NCBI GenBank assembly: GCA_000746015.1
Contig: JQKK01000004.1
Location: forward strand, 186,001 to 250,000
Reading direction: 5' to 3'
DNA: 64,000 nt
DNA from: Lachnospiraceae bacterium MA2020
GTDB taxonomy: Bacteria; Bacillota; Clostridia; Lachnospirales; Lachnospiraceae
Part shown: one piece after another, positions 25,988-34,579 of the stretch
Layout: each line of letters starts with the position of its first letter
Position numbering within the stretch: position 1 is the first letter of the stretch
The notes under the pieces: model-generated
What the model was told of the DNA's origin: nothing
What the model saw: only the letters and a program-made list of their open reading frames with translations
The model's database searches: none
Made by a program: the position numbers and the translations under genes

Positions 25988-27127
25988 TTGAAGGTTGGAA
26001 TTATGTCAATGCAAAGGATAATCAATTATGGTTCTTTTTTGCAATCTTATAGTTTGAAGAAAAATTTAGAAAAAATGGGTGCAGATGTTTGCATGGTTGA
26101 TTATCGTGTTGGCAAGCCTTTAGTCTTTAATAATGATCAAAAAATACCTAAAAAAGCGAGTTTATTTGCAAAATTGAAAAACAAGATTGAAAATAGGCTT
26201 TTTTTTCCGAGAAAAATCAGTAAGAAAACAATGGATAGGTATTTTCAAGCGGAGTATGGTATAAAAAAAGATTTTGAAAACAATATCATGCCGATGCTGG
26301 GAATAACTGACAAAATGAACTATTCACCGGAACTTGATTTATTGGTAATTGGCAGCGATGAAGTATTTAATTGTCTTCAGCCTAATCCTGCAGTAGGATA
26401 CTCGAAAGAATTATTTGGGGATGGTAATAATTCAAAAAAATTGATTTCTTATGCGGCATCATTTGGAAATACTATGAAAGAAGGTCTGATTAAGCATGGT
26501 ATATATGATGAAGTGAAAGAAATGCTCAATAAATTTGATGGTGTGTCTGTACGTGATAAGAATTCGTTGAGACTTGTAGAAGATATGGATTGCAATGATA
26601 TTAATAAAAATGTTGATCCGGTTTTCTTATATGATTATGAGGAAGAGAGTAATATTGAGGTACCGATATCAGATTATATTGTTGTTTATGCATATAGCTG
26701 TAGGATAACCAGGGAGGAATCTGCTGCTATAATCAGATTTGCCAAAAAGCATAATAAAAAAATAATATGCATAGAGGGATTTCAATGTTATCTTAAAAAC
26801 TATGTTGAACTTAATCCTTTTGAGGTTTTGGCTTATTTCAAGAAGGCTGATTATATAATTACTGATACTTTCCATGGTTCGGTCTTCTCAATTAAATATA
26901 ATAGACAGTTCGTTTCACTTGTACGAGGAGGAACTGAAGGAGCCTATGGAAATAGCGCAAAATTGGTTGATCTACTCGAAACATTTGGACTTAAAGATAG
27001 AGAATTGACTAATTTGGATGATATGGAAAAGAAGCTGACCGGTTCTATTGATTATGATAGAGTTAATACAAGAATTATGGAGGAACGTCAGAAATCAATA
27101 GATTATTTGAAAAAGTATATGGGTTAA
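25988..27127 (+). CDS. Polysaccharide pyruvyl transferase family protein
   Basis: About 379 residues. The N-terminal KVGIMSMQRIINYGSFLQSYSLKKNL, LLVIGSDEVFNC, SYAASFGNTM, VSVRDKNSLRLVE, VDPVFLYD and ITDTFHGSVFSIKYNRQFV are typical of the subgroup encoded beside FrhB-like proteins. The TTG at 25988 fits best, with AAGGAG 6 bases upstream; an earlier TTG at 25967 overlaps the flippase gene. Its direct neighbour is the iron-sulphur protein at 27131, a pairing seen often in surface-polysaccharide loci. Pyruvyl transfer is inferred. Confidence 0.85.
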   Translation: MKVGIMSMQRIINYGSFLQSYSLKKNLEKMGADVCMVDYRVGKPLVFNNDQKIPKKASLFAKLKNKIENRLFFPRKISKKTMDRYFQAEYGIKKDFENNIMPMLGITDKMNYSPELDLLVIGSDEVFNCLQPNPAVGYSKELFGDGNNSKKLISYAASFGNTMKEGLIKHGIYDEVKEMLNKFDGVSVRDKNSLRLVEDMDCNDINKNVDPVFLYDYEEESNIEVPISDYIVVYAYSCRITREESAAIIRFAKKHNKKIICIEGFQCYLKNYVELNPFEVLAYFKKADYIITDTFHGSVFSIKYNRQFVSLVRGGTEGAYGNSAKLVDLLETFGLKDRELTNLDDMEKKLTGSIDYDRVNTRIMEERQKSIDYLKKYMG

Positions 27128-27130
27128 TAT

Positions 27131-28267
27131 ATGAAATTATGTGAGAAAGAAAAATGTACAGGGTGTAGAGCGTGTGAAAATTCGTGTCCAAAAGATGCGA
27201 TAAAGATGGTTTTTACAGATGAACTGAAAACAGTTCCGCATATTGATTCGAGCAAATGTGCAGAATGTGGATTATGCAAAAAATCATGTCCTGTACTGAA
27301 TGAATCAAAATTTGTTGAACCAATTTCATGCTTGGCTGCCTGGACGTTAGATAGTCATGATAAAGAGACTTGTGCATCAGGTGGTATTGCAACAGCTCTG
27401 TATCGCAGCGTTTTGAAACATGGAGGGGTAGTCTATGGCTGCGACTATGATAATGAACTTAAGCCTATAATAAGACGTTCGGAAAATGTTAACGACCTGG
27501 AAAAATTTAAGACTTCAAAATATGTGCAAAGTTCTACAGAAAGAACATATATTGAAGTGAAAAAGGATTTAACTAGTGGATGTACAGTTTTATATGTCGG
27601 TACACCTTGTCAAATTGATGGGTTGAATCATTTTTTGAATAAGAAATATGAAAACTTATTTACTGTAGATATTATATGTCATGGAGTGTCGCCTTATAGA
27701 TATCTACAAGATTATATATTATCTCTTGGATTAAAGAAGAATGTTACATATGCTACATTTAGAGGAAAAAATGATTATTGTTTAAGCCTGTATGAGAAAA
27801 ACGATCTTTTTTGGGTTCGGGCTTCTGAAGATGACTATTATCTGAATTCTTTTTTGAAAGGAATAACTTTTAGAGATAATTGTTATAATTGTAGGTATGC
27901 TGGAAAAGAGAGAATATCTGATCTTACAATTGGTGATTTTTGGGGAATAAATAGAAAAAAACTAAAAAAAGCATATGATGGCAAAGTGTCTGTAATTCTT
28001 GTAAATTCTGAGGCAGGAAGAAAACTCTTAGATATGTCTGAGGATATGCTATATACAGAGGAACGTTTGTTGGATGAAGCGTTACGGTATAATGAACAGC
28101 TTAATCATCCTATGGCAGTTCATAGTGATAGGTGTGCTTTTTTGAAAAACTTGAACAAAGGAGTTTATAGAGCACTTAAATCAACAAAAACGGGTAGGAT
28201 GATTAGCAAAAGAAGAATTAAAAATGCATTAAAAAGGGTCATTTTATATAAAAATATAGCTAGATGA
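27131..28267 (+). CDS. FrhB-like (coenzyme F420 hydrogenase beta-type) iron-sulphur protein
   Basis: 378 residues. The N-terminus has two ferredoxin clusters, CTGCRACENSCP and CAECGLCKKSCP, followed by an FrhB-type flavin-binding region: ASGGIATALYRSVLKHGGVVYG, VGTPCQIDGLNHFL, VDIICHGVSPYRYL and CYNCRYAGKERISDLTIGDFWG. Relatives reduce cofactors or sugar-linked intermediates; the reaction in polysaccharide loci is not established. It starts 3 bases after the pyruvyltransferase-family gene, suggesting the two act together. Confidence 0.85.
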   Translation: MKLCEKEKCTGCRACENSCPKDAIKMVFTDELKTVPHIDSSKCAECGLCKKSCPVLNESKFVEPISCLAAWTLDSHDKETCASGGIATALYRSVLKHGGVVYGCDYDNELKPIIRRSENVNDLEKFKTSKYVQSSTERTYIEVKKDLTSGCTVLYVGTPCQIDGLNHFLNKKYENLFTVDIICHGVSPYRYLQDYILSLGLKKNVTYATFRGKNDYCLSLYEKNDLFWVRASEDDYYLNSFLKGITFRDNCYNCRYAGKERISDLTIGDFWGINRKKLKKAYDGKVSVILVNSEAGRKLLDMSEDMLYTEERLLDEALRYNEQLNHPMAVHSDRCAFLKNLNKGVYRALKSTKTGRMISKRRIKNALKRVILYKNIAR

Positions 28268-28350
28268 CATATAGTGTAGGATATTAGTATAGGTTGTATT
28301 CACAGCGGAATGCTCCGTTTCGTATAGGTATGAAGTATAAAAGGTGTGAT

Positions 28351-29343
28351 ATGAGTGAACAAATTACAGTTATTATTCCGGTATATCAAGCTGAGAGTTT
28401 TTTGGATAGATGTCTGAAAAGTATAGTTAATCAGGAATATAGGAACTTAAGAGTATTATTGGTTGAGGATTGCTCAAAAGATAATTCACGTGAAATATGT
28501 AAAAAATGGGTTGAAAAAGATTCCAGATTTGAGCTTATTGCATTGGATAAGAATGGCGGTGCGGCAAATGCCAGAAATATGGGTCTTGATAATGCTAGTT
28601 TTGATGAAGGATATATAGCTTTTGTTGATGCTGATGATTATCTTCATCCATCGTATTTTACATATTTATATGATTTGTTGAAGAAAAATGATGCTGATTT
28701 TTCCTGGTGTGGAGTACATAATACATTCGAAACTGAAAAAATGGAATTTGCAGATTTATCATCAACAGATAATGAATATACGATCTCTGGCAAAGACCTT
28801 TTGACAAGAGAGGATCTTCGAATAATGTATAGTATGGTCTGGGGCAAACTTTTCAGGAGTAAGTTATGGAAAGATATTCGCTTTGATACGAAGTATTCAT
28901 ATTACGAAGATGGAGGAACGACTTTTAAGGTTATATATAATGCTAGTTTAGTAGCAATTTCACAAAGACCGCTATACAACTATTTTTATTCAGTCGATTC
29001 TGCAACAAGGAGTTCAGTTAATGAGACAAAGCTTAGGGATGGAATCGAGACAGAATTAGATAAAATAAGATTTTATACAAGTAAGAATGAAGCAGAGTTG
29101 CTTGAGATGGCGTATGTAGCATATCTTAATACACTATTGAAGTGTTGCAGAGAGGTAAAGAAAAATCTAAATAATGATTCTTTATATAGAGAATTCTTTT
29201 ATAAGTATAAGGCAAATTATATGCGTTGCGTAAAGAATACTTCTTTACCGATTTCACAAAGAATGAAGTATCTTATATATAGAATATGTCCAGGAGTCCA
29301 GGAGTATTATATTAAGCTAAAAATGAAGGTAAAGGGTTATTAA
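28351..29343 (+). CDS. Family 2 glycosyltransferase
   Basis: 330 residues. ITVIIPVYQAESFLDRCLKS, VLLVEDCSKDNSREICKKW, NGGAANARNMGLDNASF, FVDADDYLHPSYF (metal site), and MVWGKLFRSKLWKDIRFDTK mark a capsule-type GT2. The ATG at 28351 is chosen because the usual GT2 N-terminus begins there, with AAGGTG just upstream; 57 extra in-frame bases exist before it. The donor and acceptor are unknown. Confidence 0.9.
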   Translation: MSEQITVIIPVYQAESFLDRCLKSIVNQEYRNLRVLLVEDCSKDNSREICKKWVEKDSRFELIALDKNGGAANARNMGLDNASFDEGYIAFVDADDYLHPSYFTYLYDLLKKNDADFSWCGVHNTFETEKMEFADLSSTDNEYTISGKDLLTREDLRIMYSMVWGKLFRSKLWKDIRFDTKYSYYEDGGTTFKVIYNASLVAISQRPLYNYFYSVDSATRSSVNETKLRDGIETELDKIRFYTSKNEAELLEMAYVAYLNTLLKCCREVKKNLNNDSLYREFFYKYKANYMRCVKNTSLPISQRMKYLIYRICPGVQEYYIKLKMKVKGY

Positions 29344-29344
29344 G

Positions 29345-30298
29345 ATGTCAGCCAAAATTACAATTATTGTTCCTGTATATAAAGTTGAAAAGTATTTGGA
29401 TAAATGCATTCAAAGTATTCAAAACCAGTCATTTACTGATTTTGAATTATTGCTTATTGATGATGGTTCACCGGACTCAAGCGGTGAAATATGTGATAGG
29501 TATGCTAATAATGATGCTAGAATCAAAGTTTTTCATCGGAAAAATCAGGGTATAGCAAAGGTAAGAAGTTTTGGTATAAGTCAGGTTAATACAGATTATG
29601 TATGCTTTGTTGATTCTGATGATTATATCTTAAAAGACTACTTAAAATGTCTTTATAATGCAGTAACACAGACAAATGCTAAAATTGCAATGTGCAGACA
29701 TATTAATTTTCAGGATGGAGAAAGAGAGCCGAACTCTTCTGATTTCAAAGATAATAATGGCAAAGTATATGTTAAGCATGATGGAATTGATGAATATATA
29801 TCTGACCTAGAAAATACGGAAAAATATGTTTGCGTATGGAACAAAATATATCATAAATCTATATGGGAAAATATTGATTTTCCTGAGGGTAAGATATATG
29901 AAGACATGTATGTTTGGTATAAGCTATTAGATAAAGCGAATGATGTTGCGTTCATAGATGATGTATTGTACATCAGAAGATTGAATGAAGGTTCAATCAC
30001 TCATCAGCCGTATTCGTTGGAACAATGGTATATGGTAGATTCGAAAATTGATCAGTTGAAATATTTTAGAGAGAAAAATAAACAGCGTCTTGTGGAAATA
30101 TCGTATGATTCTATTATGCACTTTTTTTGGGAAAATATTAATCAAATGAAAGAAAATAACATCAATGATAGCGATGTTATTAATACACATAGGAATGAGA
30201 TTAAAAAACTTCTGATATATTTGAAACCAACGGATACATACTCTATTAGCAAGATAATCAAGCAGTATTATATTGCTTATTTAAAAAAGATTGCTTAA
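29345..30298 (+). CDS. Family 2 glycosyltransferase
   Basis: 317 residues with ITIIVPVYKVEKYLDKCIQS, LLLIDDGSPDSSGEICDRYA, NQGIAKVRSFGISQVNTDYV, CFVDSDDYI and EDMYVWYKLLDKANDVAFI. It starts one base after the preceding GT2 stop, so the two are probably translated together. It is the last gene before the duplicated cpsD segment. Confidence 0.9.
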   Translation: MSAKITIIVPVYKVEKYLDKCIQSIQNQSFTDFELLLIDDGSPDSSGEICDRYANNDARIKVFHRKNQGIAKVRSFGISQVNTDYVCFVDSDDYILKDYLKCLYNAVTQTNAKIAMCRHINFQDGEREPNSSDFKDNNGKVYVKHDGIDEYISDLENTEKYVCVWNKIYHKSIWENIDFPEGKIYEDMYVWYKLLDKANDVAFIDDVLYIRRLNEGSITHQPYSLEQWYMVDSKIDQLKYFREKNKQRLVEISYDSIMHFFWENINQMKENNINDSDVINTHRNEIKKLLIYLKPTDTYSISKIIKQYYIAYLKKIA

Positions 30299-30478
30299 AA
30301 ATATTTGAAAGATAACTTCGGTCGAAAAATAAAGGTGATTTTCTCTAATACCGAATGCAAGCCCGGTAAAGACAGTATTTCTTATTTTTAATTTTTTTTC
30401 GGAGAATGCTTTTGTGATGAATTGTTTCATTCATAAGACTCTGCTTAAGTTTTTGATTGGAGATTGATGTTGTATTTA

Positions 30479-30706
30479 TGAATAAGCTTAAAAGATAAGG
30501 AGAGCATGAGTATGGAGGAAAAAATTGAACTATATTCCGTTGACAACAGCATTTTGAATGATGCTATTGATAGAGTAGTAGTTAAACTGCATGGATTAAA
30601 CAAGAAATCAGGATCAAAGATATTTTTGCTGTCCGGTGCAAGTGTAAATGCCGGAACAGCAGCTGTCGCGATAAACATTGCAATATCATTTGCTGCAGCA
30701 GGATGG
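30479..30706 (+). repeat. Direct repeat, left copy (5' end of cpsD plus leader)
   Basis: 228 bases match 31907-32132 with only one small indel (an extra AG next to the ribosome site) and scattered substitutions. Both copies begin TGAATAAGCTTAAAAG and end GCAGCAGGATGG. The two copies bracket an acyltransferase gene. Confidence 0.85.
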
Positions 30707-30709
30707 TAA
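30512..30709 (+). pseudogene. Truncated cpsD copy (N-terminal fragment)
   Basis: About 65 residues that closely match the N-terminus of the CpsD-like protein at 31938 (EKIELYSVDNSILNDAIDRV against EIIELYSVDNSILNDAIDRV) and then stop at AAAGW-stop, where the full gene goes on AAAGWKTAFVDCDFRK. Only the first quarter of the kinase domain remains and the P-loop region reads SVNAGTAA, without a lysine. An ATG at 30506 is also in frame. It is a broken leftover of a duplication or exchange, although a short peptide could still be made because its ribosome site is intact. Confidence 0.8.
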
Positions 30710-30747
30710 AATTCGCAACCAACTGTTTATCGTTCATGGAGGAAAGG

Positions 30748-31749
30748 ATGTCTGCGAAGTATATTAGTAAATATAGATCAGTAATTATGGGGTTAGCAAT
30801 CTTAATGATTATGTTTTTTCATACGGATATTCGTTACCCAGTAATTATTGATGTAATTAAAAATTATAATGATTTTGGTGTGAATTTATTTTATGCTATA
30901 TCAGGTTTTTCAATGTGTTTTGCTTGGAAGAAAGATCCAAATACGCTAATATTTTTAAGAAATAGGTTCCTAAGGATTGCTATAACACTTCTTCCTATTT
31001 CTATAGTATGGAATTTGCTGAGCTATATCACACATGAAATTACCACAATTGAAGCTGTTTGCAAAATCCTTACTATACAGTTTTGGATCGATGGCAATCT
31101 CCTACAATGGTTTGTTAGTGGCATACTTGTTTTTTACTTTATTACACCTTTTTGGATGAAGTTATATTGTTATTATCCAAAGATTTGTTTTATTTTAACC
31201 GTAATTATTTGTACTTTTTGCCTTATACAGCCATTCCATTTTTTAAATTATATAAAAATTTTTGTTCAGAGAGTTCCAACTTATTTTATTGGATTGTATC
31301 TTGGTAAACATGTGATTAATCAGAAAGATGATAAGAATATACATATTTTTTATACATGGATCTTTCTTATATTGGGCATTATAGGATTTGCTCTTATAGG
31401 ATTTGATTCAAGGAATTATATTTGGAAATATAAGTTGTATATAGTTCTGACGTTTCCTGCATTGATGCTAATCTCATATATATGTAAAGTGGTTAAAGTA
31501 AAAGAATCCGGTACAGTTTTATCTATATTTGGAGCAATGACACTTGAAATATATCTTATACAGGAAAAGATATTAAAAATATCATATCTCTTATTGAATA
31601 AGATAGGAATAACTCTTGACCCATATAATATAGTCATAAATGTAATTGTAATATGTTTAACCATAATATCAGCATTTTTCTATAATAAAATAACTTCTTA
31701 CACATACAAGAAGATCAGACAAAAATTTGAGGTAACTTCAAAAAGATAA
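30748..31749 (+). CDS. Acyltransferase-3 family membrane protein
   Basis: 333 residues with about ten membrane helices. The family His is in LMIMFFHTDIRYPV; the conserved loop FLRNRFLRIAITLLP and the GDGN-like IDGNLLQWFVSGILVFYFITP follow. It probably adds acetyl or another acyl group to a sugar of the repeat unit. The ATG at 30748 is preferred because GGAGG lies 5 bases upstream. It is sandwiched between a broken and a full copy of the cpsD 5' end and looks like a cassette. Its relative at 39676 shares the same layout. Confidence 0.82.
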   Translation: MSAKYISKYRSVIMGLAILMIMFFHTDIRYPVIIDVIKNYNDFGVNLFYAISGFSMCFAWKKDPNTLIFLRNRFLRIAITLLPISIVWNLLSYITHEITTIEAVCKILTIQFWIDGNLLQWFVSGILVFYFITPFWMKLYCYYPKICFILTVIICTFCLIQPFHFLNYIKIFVQRVPTYFIGLYLGKHVINQKDDKNIHIFYTWIFLILGIIGFALIGFDSRNYIWKYKLYIVLTFPALMLISYICKVVKVKESGTVLSIFGAMTLEIYLIQEKILKISYLLLNKIGITLDPYNIVINVIVICLTIISAFFYNKITSYTYKKIRQKFEVTSKR

Positions 31750-31906
31750 ATATATTAAGTGAAGCAGCCTTATGAAAGGAATGTTTGGGTTTGCGGGCAT
31801 TGGAGATAAGGCAGATTGCCGATGGATAGGACTTCATGTAAGCCTCGATTAGAGAAAGCTGACAAAGTTGATGTAACTTTTGATTTGTGCGAATTGCGCG
31901 AATTTT

Positions 31907-32132
31907 TGAATAAGCTTAAAAGATAAGGAGCATGAGTATGGAGGAAATAATTGAACTATATTCTGTTGATAACAGTATTTTGAATGATGCTATTGATAGA
32001 GTAGTAGTTAAACTGCATGGATTAAAAAAAAGATCAGGATCCAAGATTTTTTTATTGTCTGGTGCCAGTGTAAATGTTGGAATAACAACTGTTGCTATGA
32101 ATATGGCTATTTCGCTTGCTGCAGCAGGATGG
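31907..32132 (+). repeat. Direct repeat, right copy (leader and 5' end of cpsD)
   Basis: The partner of 30479-30706. Between the acyltransferase stop and this copy (31750-31906) there is no recognised gene; a 26-codon frame at 31772-31852 has no known relative and may be a remnant. Confidence 0.85.
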
Positions 32133-32666
32133 AAAACAGCTTTTGTAGATTGTGATTTTAGAAAAGATCAGCAGTATAAAAGAATAGAAGTAACAGGAAA
32201 ATCTTCTTTGGCAAGTTTTCTTTCCGGAGAAATATCTGAGATAGATAAAGCTATTTGTTCAACTAATAAGGATAATCTTGATTACATCGCTGCAGGTAAG
32301 GAAAACAATAATCCGGTTCGCCTTCTTGGAAATGCCAAGATGGGGCAGCTTATTGCCAGACTTAAGGATAAATATGATTATGTGATCATAGATACACCAT
32401 CTGTAAGCATTGCTAATGATGCGGAGCTGATGATGCCTTATGTTGATAACTACATGTTAGTAGTAGGTATGCAGTCCACAACCAAGAAGCAGCTTGTAAA
32501 ATCCAGATTACAGCTTTCTGATTATGAGGATAAATTCATAGGCGTGATTGCAAATAAGATGGGGCTTATGCAATATAGATTTGATGTTGGTGATTATAAT
32601 TATTTTTCAAGTCAAAAACTTCTTGATAAGCAGCATAAGGCAATATATAGGAAGAAAGGCAGATAA
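31938..32666 (+). CDS. CpsD/CapB-type BY-kinase homologue with degenerate P-loop
   Basis: 242 residues with the layout of a bacterial tyrosine autokinase that partners CpsC in chain-length control. Walker A-prime FVDCDFRKDQ (69-78) and Walker B YVIIDTPS (148-155) are present, and the C-terminus has a tyrosine group (Tyr213, 220, 222, 237). However the P-loop reads GASVNVGITT (42-51) where the family has an EGKST/EGKTT-type end, so the catalytic lysine is Ile49. ATP hydrolysis is doubtful; it may act as a regulatory pseudokinase. The ATG at 31938 gives a 7-base spacing to AAGGAG; an ATG at 31932 is too close. Confidence 0.8.
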   Translation: MEEIIELYSVDNSILNDAIDRVVVKLHGLKKRSGSKIFLLSGASVNVGITTVAMNMAISLAAAGWKTAFVDCDFRKDQQYKRIEVTGKSSLASFLSGEISEIDKAICSTNKDNLDYIAAGKENNNPVRLLGNAKMGQLIARLKDKYDYVIIDTPSVSIANDAELMMPYVDNYMLVVGMQSTTKKQLVKSRLQLSDYEDKFIGVIANKMGLMQYRFDVGDYNYFSSQKLLDKQHKAIYRKKGR

Positions 32667-32672
32667 CTATTT

Positions 32673-33893
32673 ATGAATCGGATTATGAAAAAGATATTAC
32701 TGGCTTTAGTAAGTCTTACTATTGTTTTTGCAAATGTTAATTTGGTAGCATATGCAACAGAAGGAGTAAATGATTCAGAAACCTCGGAAGCTGTTAGTAA
32801 TACAGATAATGGTACTTCTTTAGATAATGGGAATTCTGCAGACGATGAAGAAGCCGAAGACGATGAGGATGACGACGAAGATGATGAGGATGAGATTGAC
32901 GTGGACGACGAAGATGACGAGGATGATGAACCAGAGGATAATAGTTTAATTTCCGAAAATGTACAACCTGATACTTCAACCACAGCTTCTGAACAGAATA
33001 CAAGTACTAATCTTGGTCAGTCAGATTTAAATGAACCTTTAGATAATGCAGTACCTATCATTTATCATTATGAAGTGGAAGGTGATGGAAAGATTGTTCC
33101 GGGTGAGTCGTTTAAGCTTAAATTCACAGTTTACAATCCTGCCGTAGTATCTAAGGTAGGCAATATCATGATAACAGTTAATGATTCACAAAATCTTATA
33201 TATCCTGACTATGGTAATACTAATTCTTTATATATTGGTTATCTTGAGCCACTTTCCTATAGAGATGGAGAGATTAGCCTTGTTGCTTCACAGAATATTA
33301 CAGATAAGGATTTGAAAGTAAACGTAGTGTTGTCTTACACAGATAATTATCGTACTGAGAATTTACATCAGCTGTTGGTGCTACTTCCTGTACTAAAGGA
33401 AGGAAAACTTCATGTTGAGAAGGTTGATTTTCCTACTGCAATGCGTGTTGGAACAAATAATAGGCTAAGCTTGACGTATAGAAATAATGGACTTTCAACA
33501 ATAAATGATGTTGTTTTACATATTAAAGGTGAGGGTATAAAAAATAAGGATATTGCGTTTGGAAGCGTTGGTAGTGGTACAAGTATTACATCAGATGCTT
33601 ATTTTGAAATCTTAAATGAAGGCAGTCATAATATTTTAGTTAATTTTACTTATTTCGATAATACCGGAAAAAACTATGAAACAGAGCAGCAAACATATAG
33701 CGTAGAAGCATTAAATAGTGATGATTCTGTAAGCTCAGATATAACAAAAAAAGAAATGCATAGGACTTTGATTAATAGGTATGTTACATATGGTATGTTG
33801 CTGATAAGTTTCTTAGTTTTATTTATGTATTATCTGAATAAGAATCGTGCTTGGCGGGTAAATAGGTCTAAGAAAAAGGGTGATAATAAATGA
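32673..33893 (+). CDS. Membrane-anchored surface protein with acidic tract
   Basis: 406 residues, no named family recognised. A signal peptide (about 1-28, probable cut after AYA) is followed by a Ser/Asn-rich stretch, an almost pure Asp/Glu tract (about 57-93), two beta-rich domains that look like CARDB/S-layer-associated repeats (about 125-235 and 240-350: VPGESFKLKFTVYNPAVVSK, RVGTNNRLSLTYRNNGLST) and a C-terminal membrane helix (about 370-392) with a basic cytosolic tail. It lies between cpsD and cpsC homologues, so a role in polymer export or cation-dependent retention is inferred only from position. Confidence 0.6.
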   Translation: MNRIMKKILLALVSLTIVFANVNLVAYATEGVNDSETSEAVSNTDNGTSLDNGNSADDEEAEDDEDDDEDDEDEIDVDDEDDEDDEPEDNSLISENVQPDTSTTASEQNTSTNLGQSDLNEPLDNAVPIIYHYEVEGDGKIVPGESFKLKFTVYNPAVVSKVGNIMITVNDSQNLIYPDYGNTNSLYIGYLEPLSYRDGEISLVASQNITDKDLKVNVVLSYTDNYRTENLHQLLVLLPVLKEGKLHVEKVDFPTAMRVGTNNRLSLTYRNNGLSTINDVVLHIKGEGIKNKDIAFGSVGSGTSITSDAYFEILNEGSHNILVNFTYFDNTGKNYETEQQTYSVEALNSDDSVSSDITKKEMHRTLINRYVTYGMLLISFLVLFMYYLNKNRAWRVNRSKKKGDNK

Positions 33894-34579
33894 GATATAC
33901 AAAAATAATAGGAATAGAAGATATAGTAATTAGCTTGATTGCAGTAAAAAATAAAATTTTTGAATGTATCATCTCGGGTGTTGTGTTTTTTGTAATTGGT
34001 ATCCTCTTGACTCTTAATAGTGGAATAGATAATTTTTATTCTGCTGCAACTACATTATATTGTTCAGTAAATGATTCTGCAGAATCTGTAGATACAGCCA
34101 AGTTGATTTCATCATATTCTTCTTTGGTAAAGAGTCAGAAGGTGGCGGAACGGGCTGTTTCTGAGTTGGGAAATACTTCACTTACATATAGAAGTATTCA
34201 GAATATGGTTTCCTATTATACATCTCCATCAGGTGTTAATCTTACTATAAGTGCATCATCTTCAAATGGAGAAGAAGCTGTTGCTGTAGCCAATGCGGTG
34301 ACGGATGCCTTTATTGAAGAGATGCGGAATTTAACTCAGACTGATAATATTCAGGTTTTGAATTTAGCTGAAAAGTCTAATCTGTCAAGAAATGGTCTTG
34401 TGAATGTATGGAAAAAGAGAATTGCATTTTTCATGGTGGGCTGTATTTTAATGGCTGCATTTGTTTTTGCAATGGAACTTTTTTCAGATAAGATTAGAAT
34501 AGTAGAGCAATGTATGGTAACTGATGATGATAAGGTATTAGGTATAATACCGGAAATAGATGAAATCAATGAAAAATAA
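33890..34579 (+). CDS. CpsC/Wzz-like chain-length regulator
   Basis: 229 residues with two membrane helices (about 25-45 and 172-194) around an outer segment, the topology of Wzz/CpsC proteins that activate CpsD and set polymer length. Supporting stretches are ANAVTDAFIEEM and IRIVEQC near the second helix; the outer loop (about 125 residues) is typical in size. The start overlaps the stop of the acidic-tract protein (ATGA), and the usual order cpsC-cpsD is reversed here. Confidence 0.75.
   Translation: MRYTKIIGIEDIVISLIAVKNKIFECIISGVVFFVIGILLTLNSGIDNFYSAATTLYCSVNDSAESVDTAKLISSYSSLVKSQKVAERAVSELGNTSLTYRSIQNMVSYYTSPSGVNLTISASSSNGEEAVAVANAVTDAFIEEMRNLTQTDNIQVLNLAEKSNLSRNGLVNVWKKRIAFFMVGCILMAAFVFAMELFSDKIRIVEQCMVTDDDKVLGIIPEIDEINEK

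Noticed and set aside
30299-30478. Terminator or RNA gene after the 29345 glycosyltransferase
   Set aside because: There are T-rich runs and a weak TACCG/CGGTA stem, but no stem directly followed by a T-tract and no RNA gene shape was recognised.
31772-31852. 26-codon open frame before the full cpsD copy
   Set aside because: It has no ribosome site of note, no recognised relative and lies in a likely recombination junction.
32794-33003. Minus-strand frames rich in His/Arg or Ser opposite the acidic tract
   Set aside because: These are mirror readings of the GAT/GAA repeat; no ribosome sites or family features support them.
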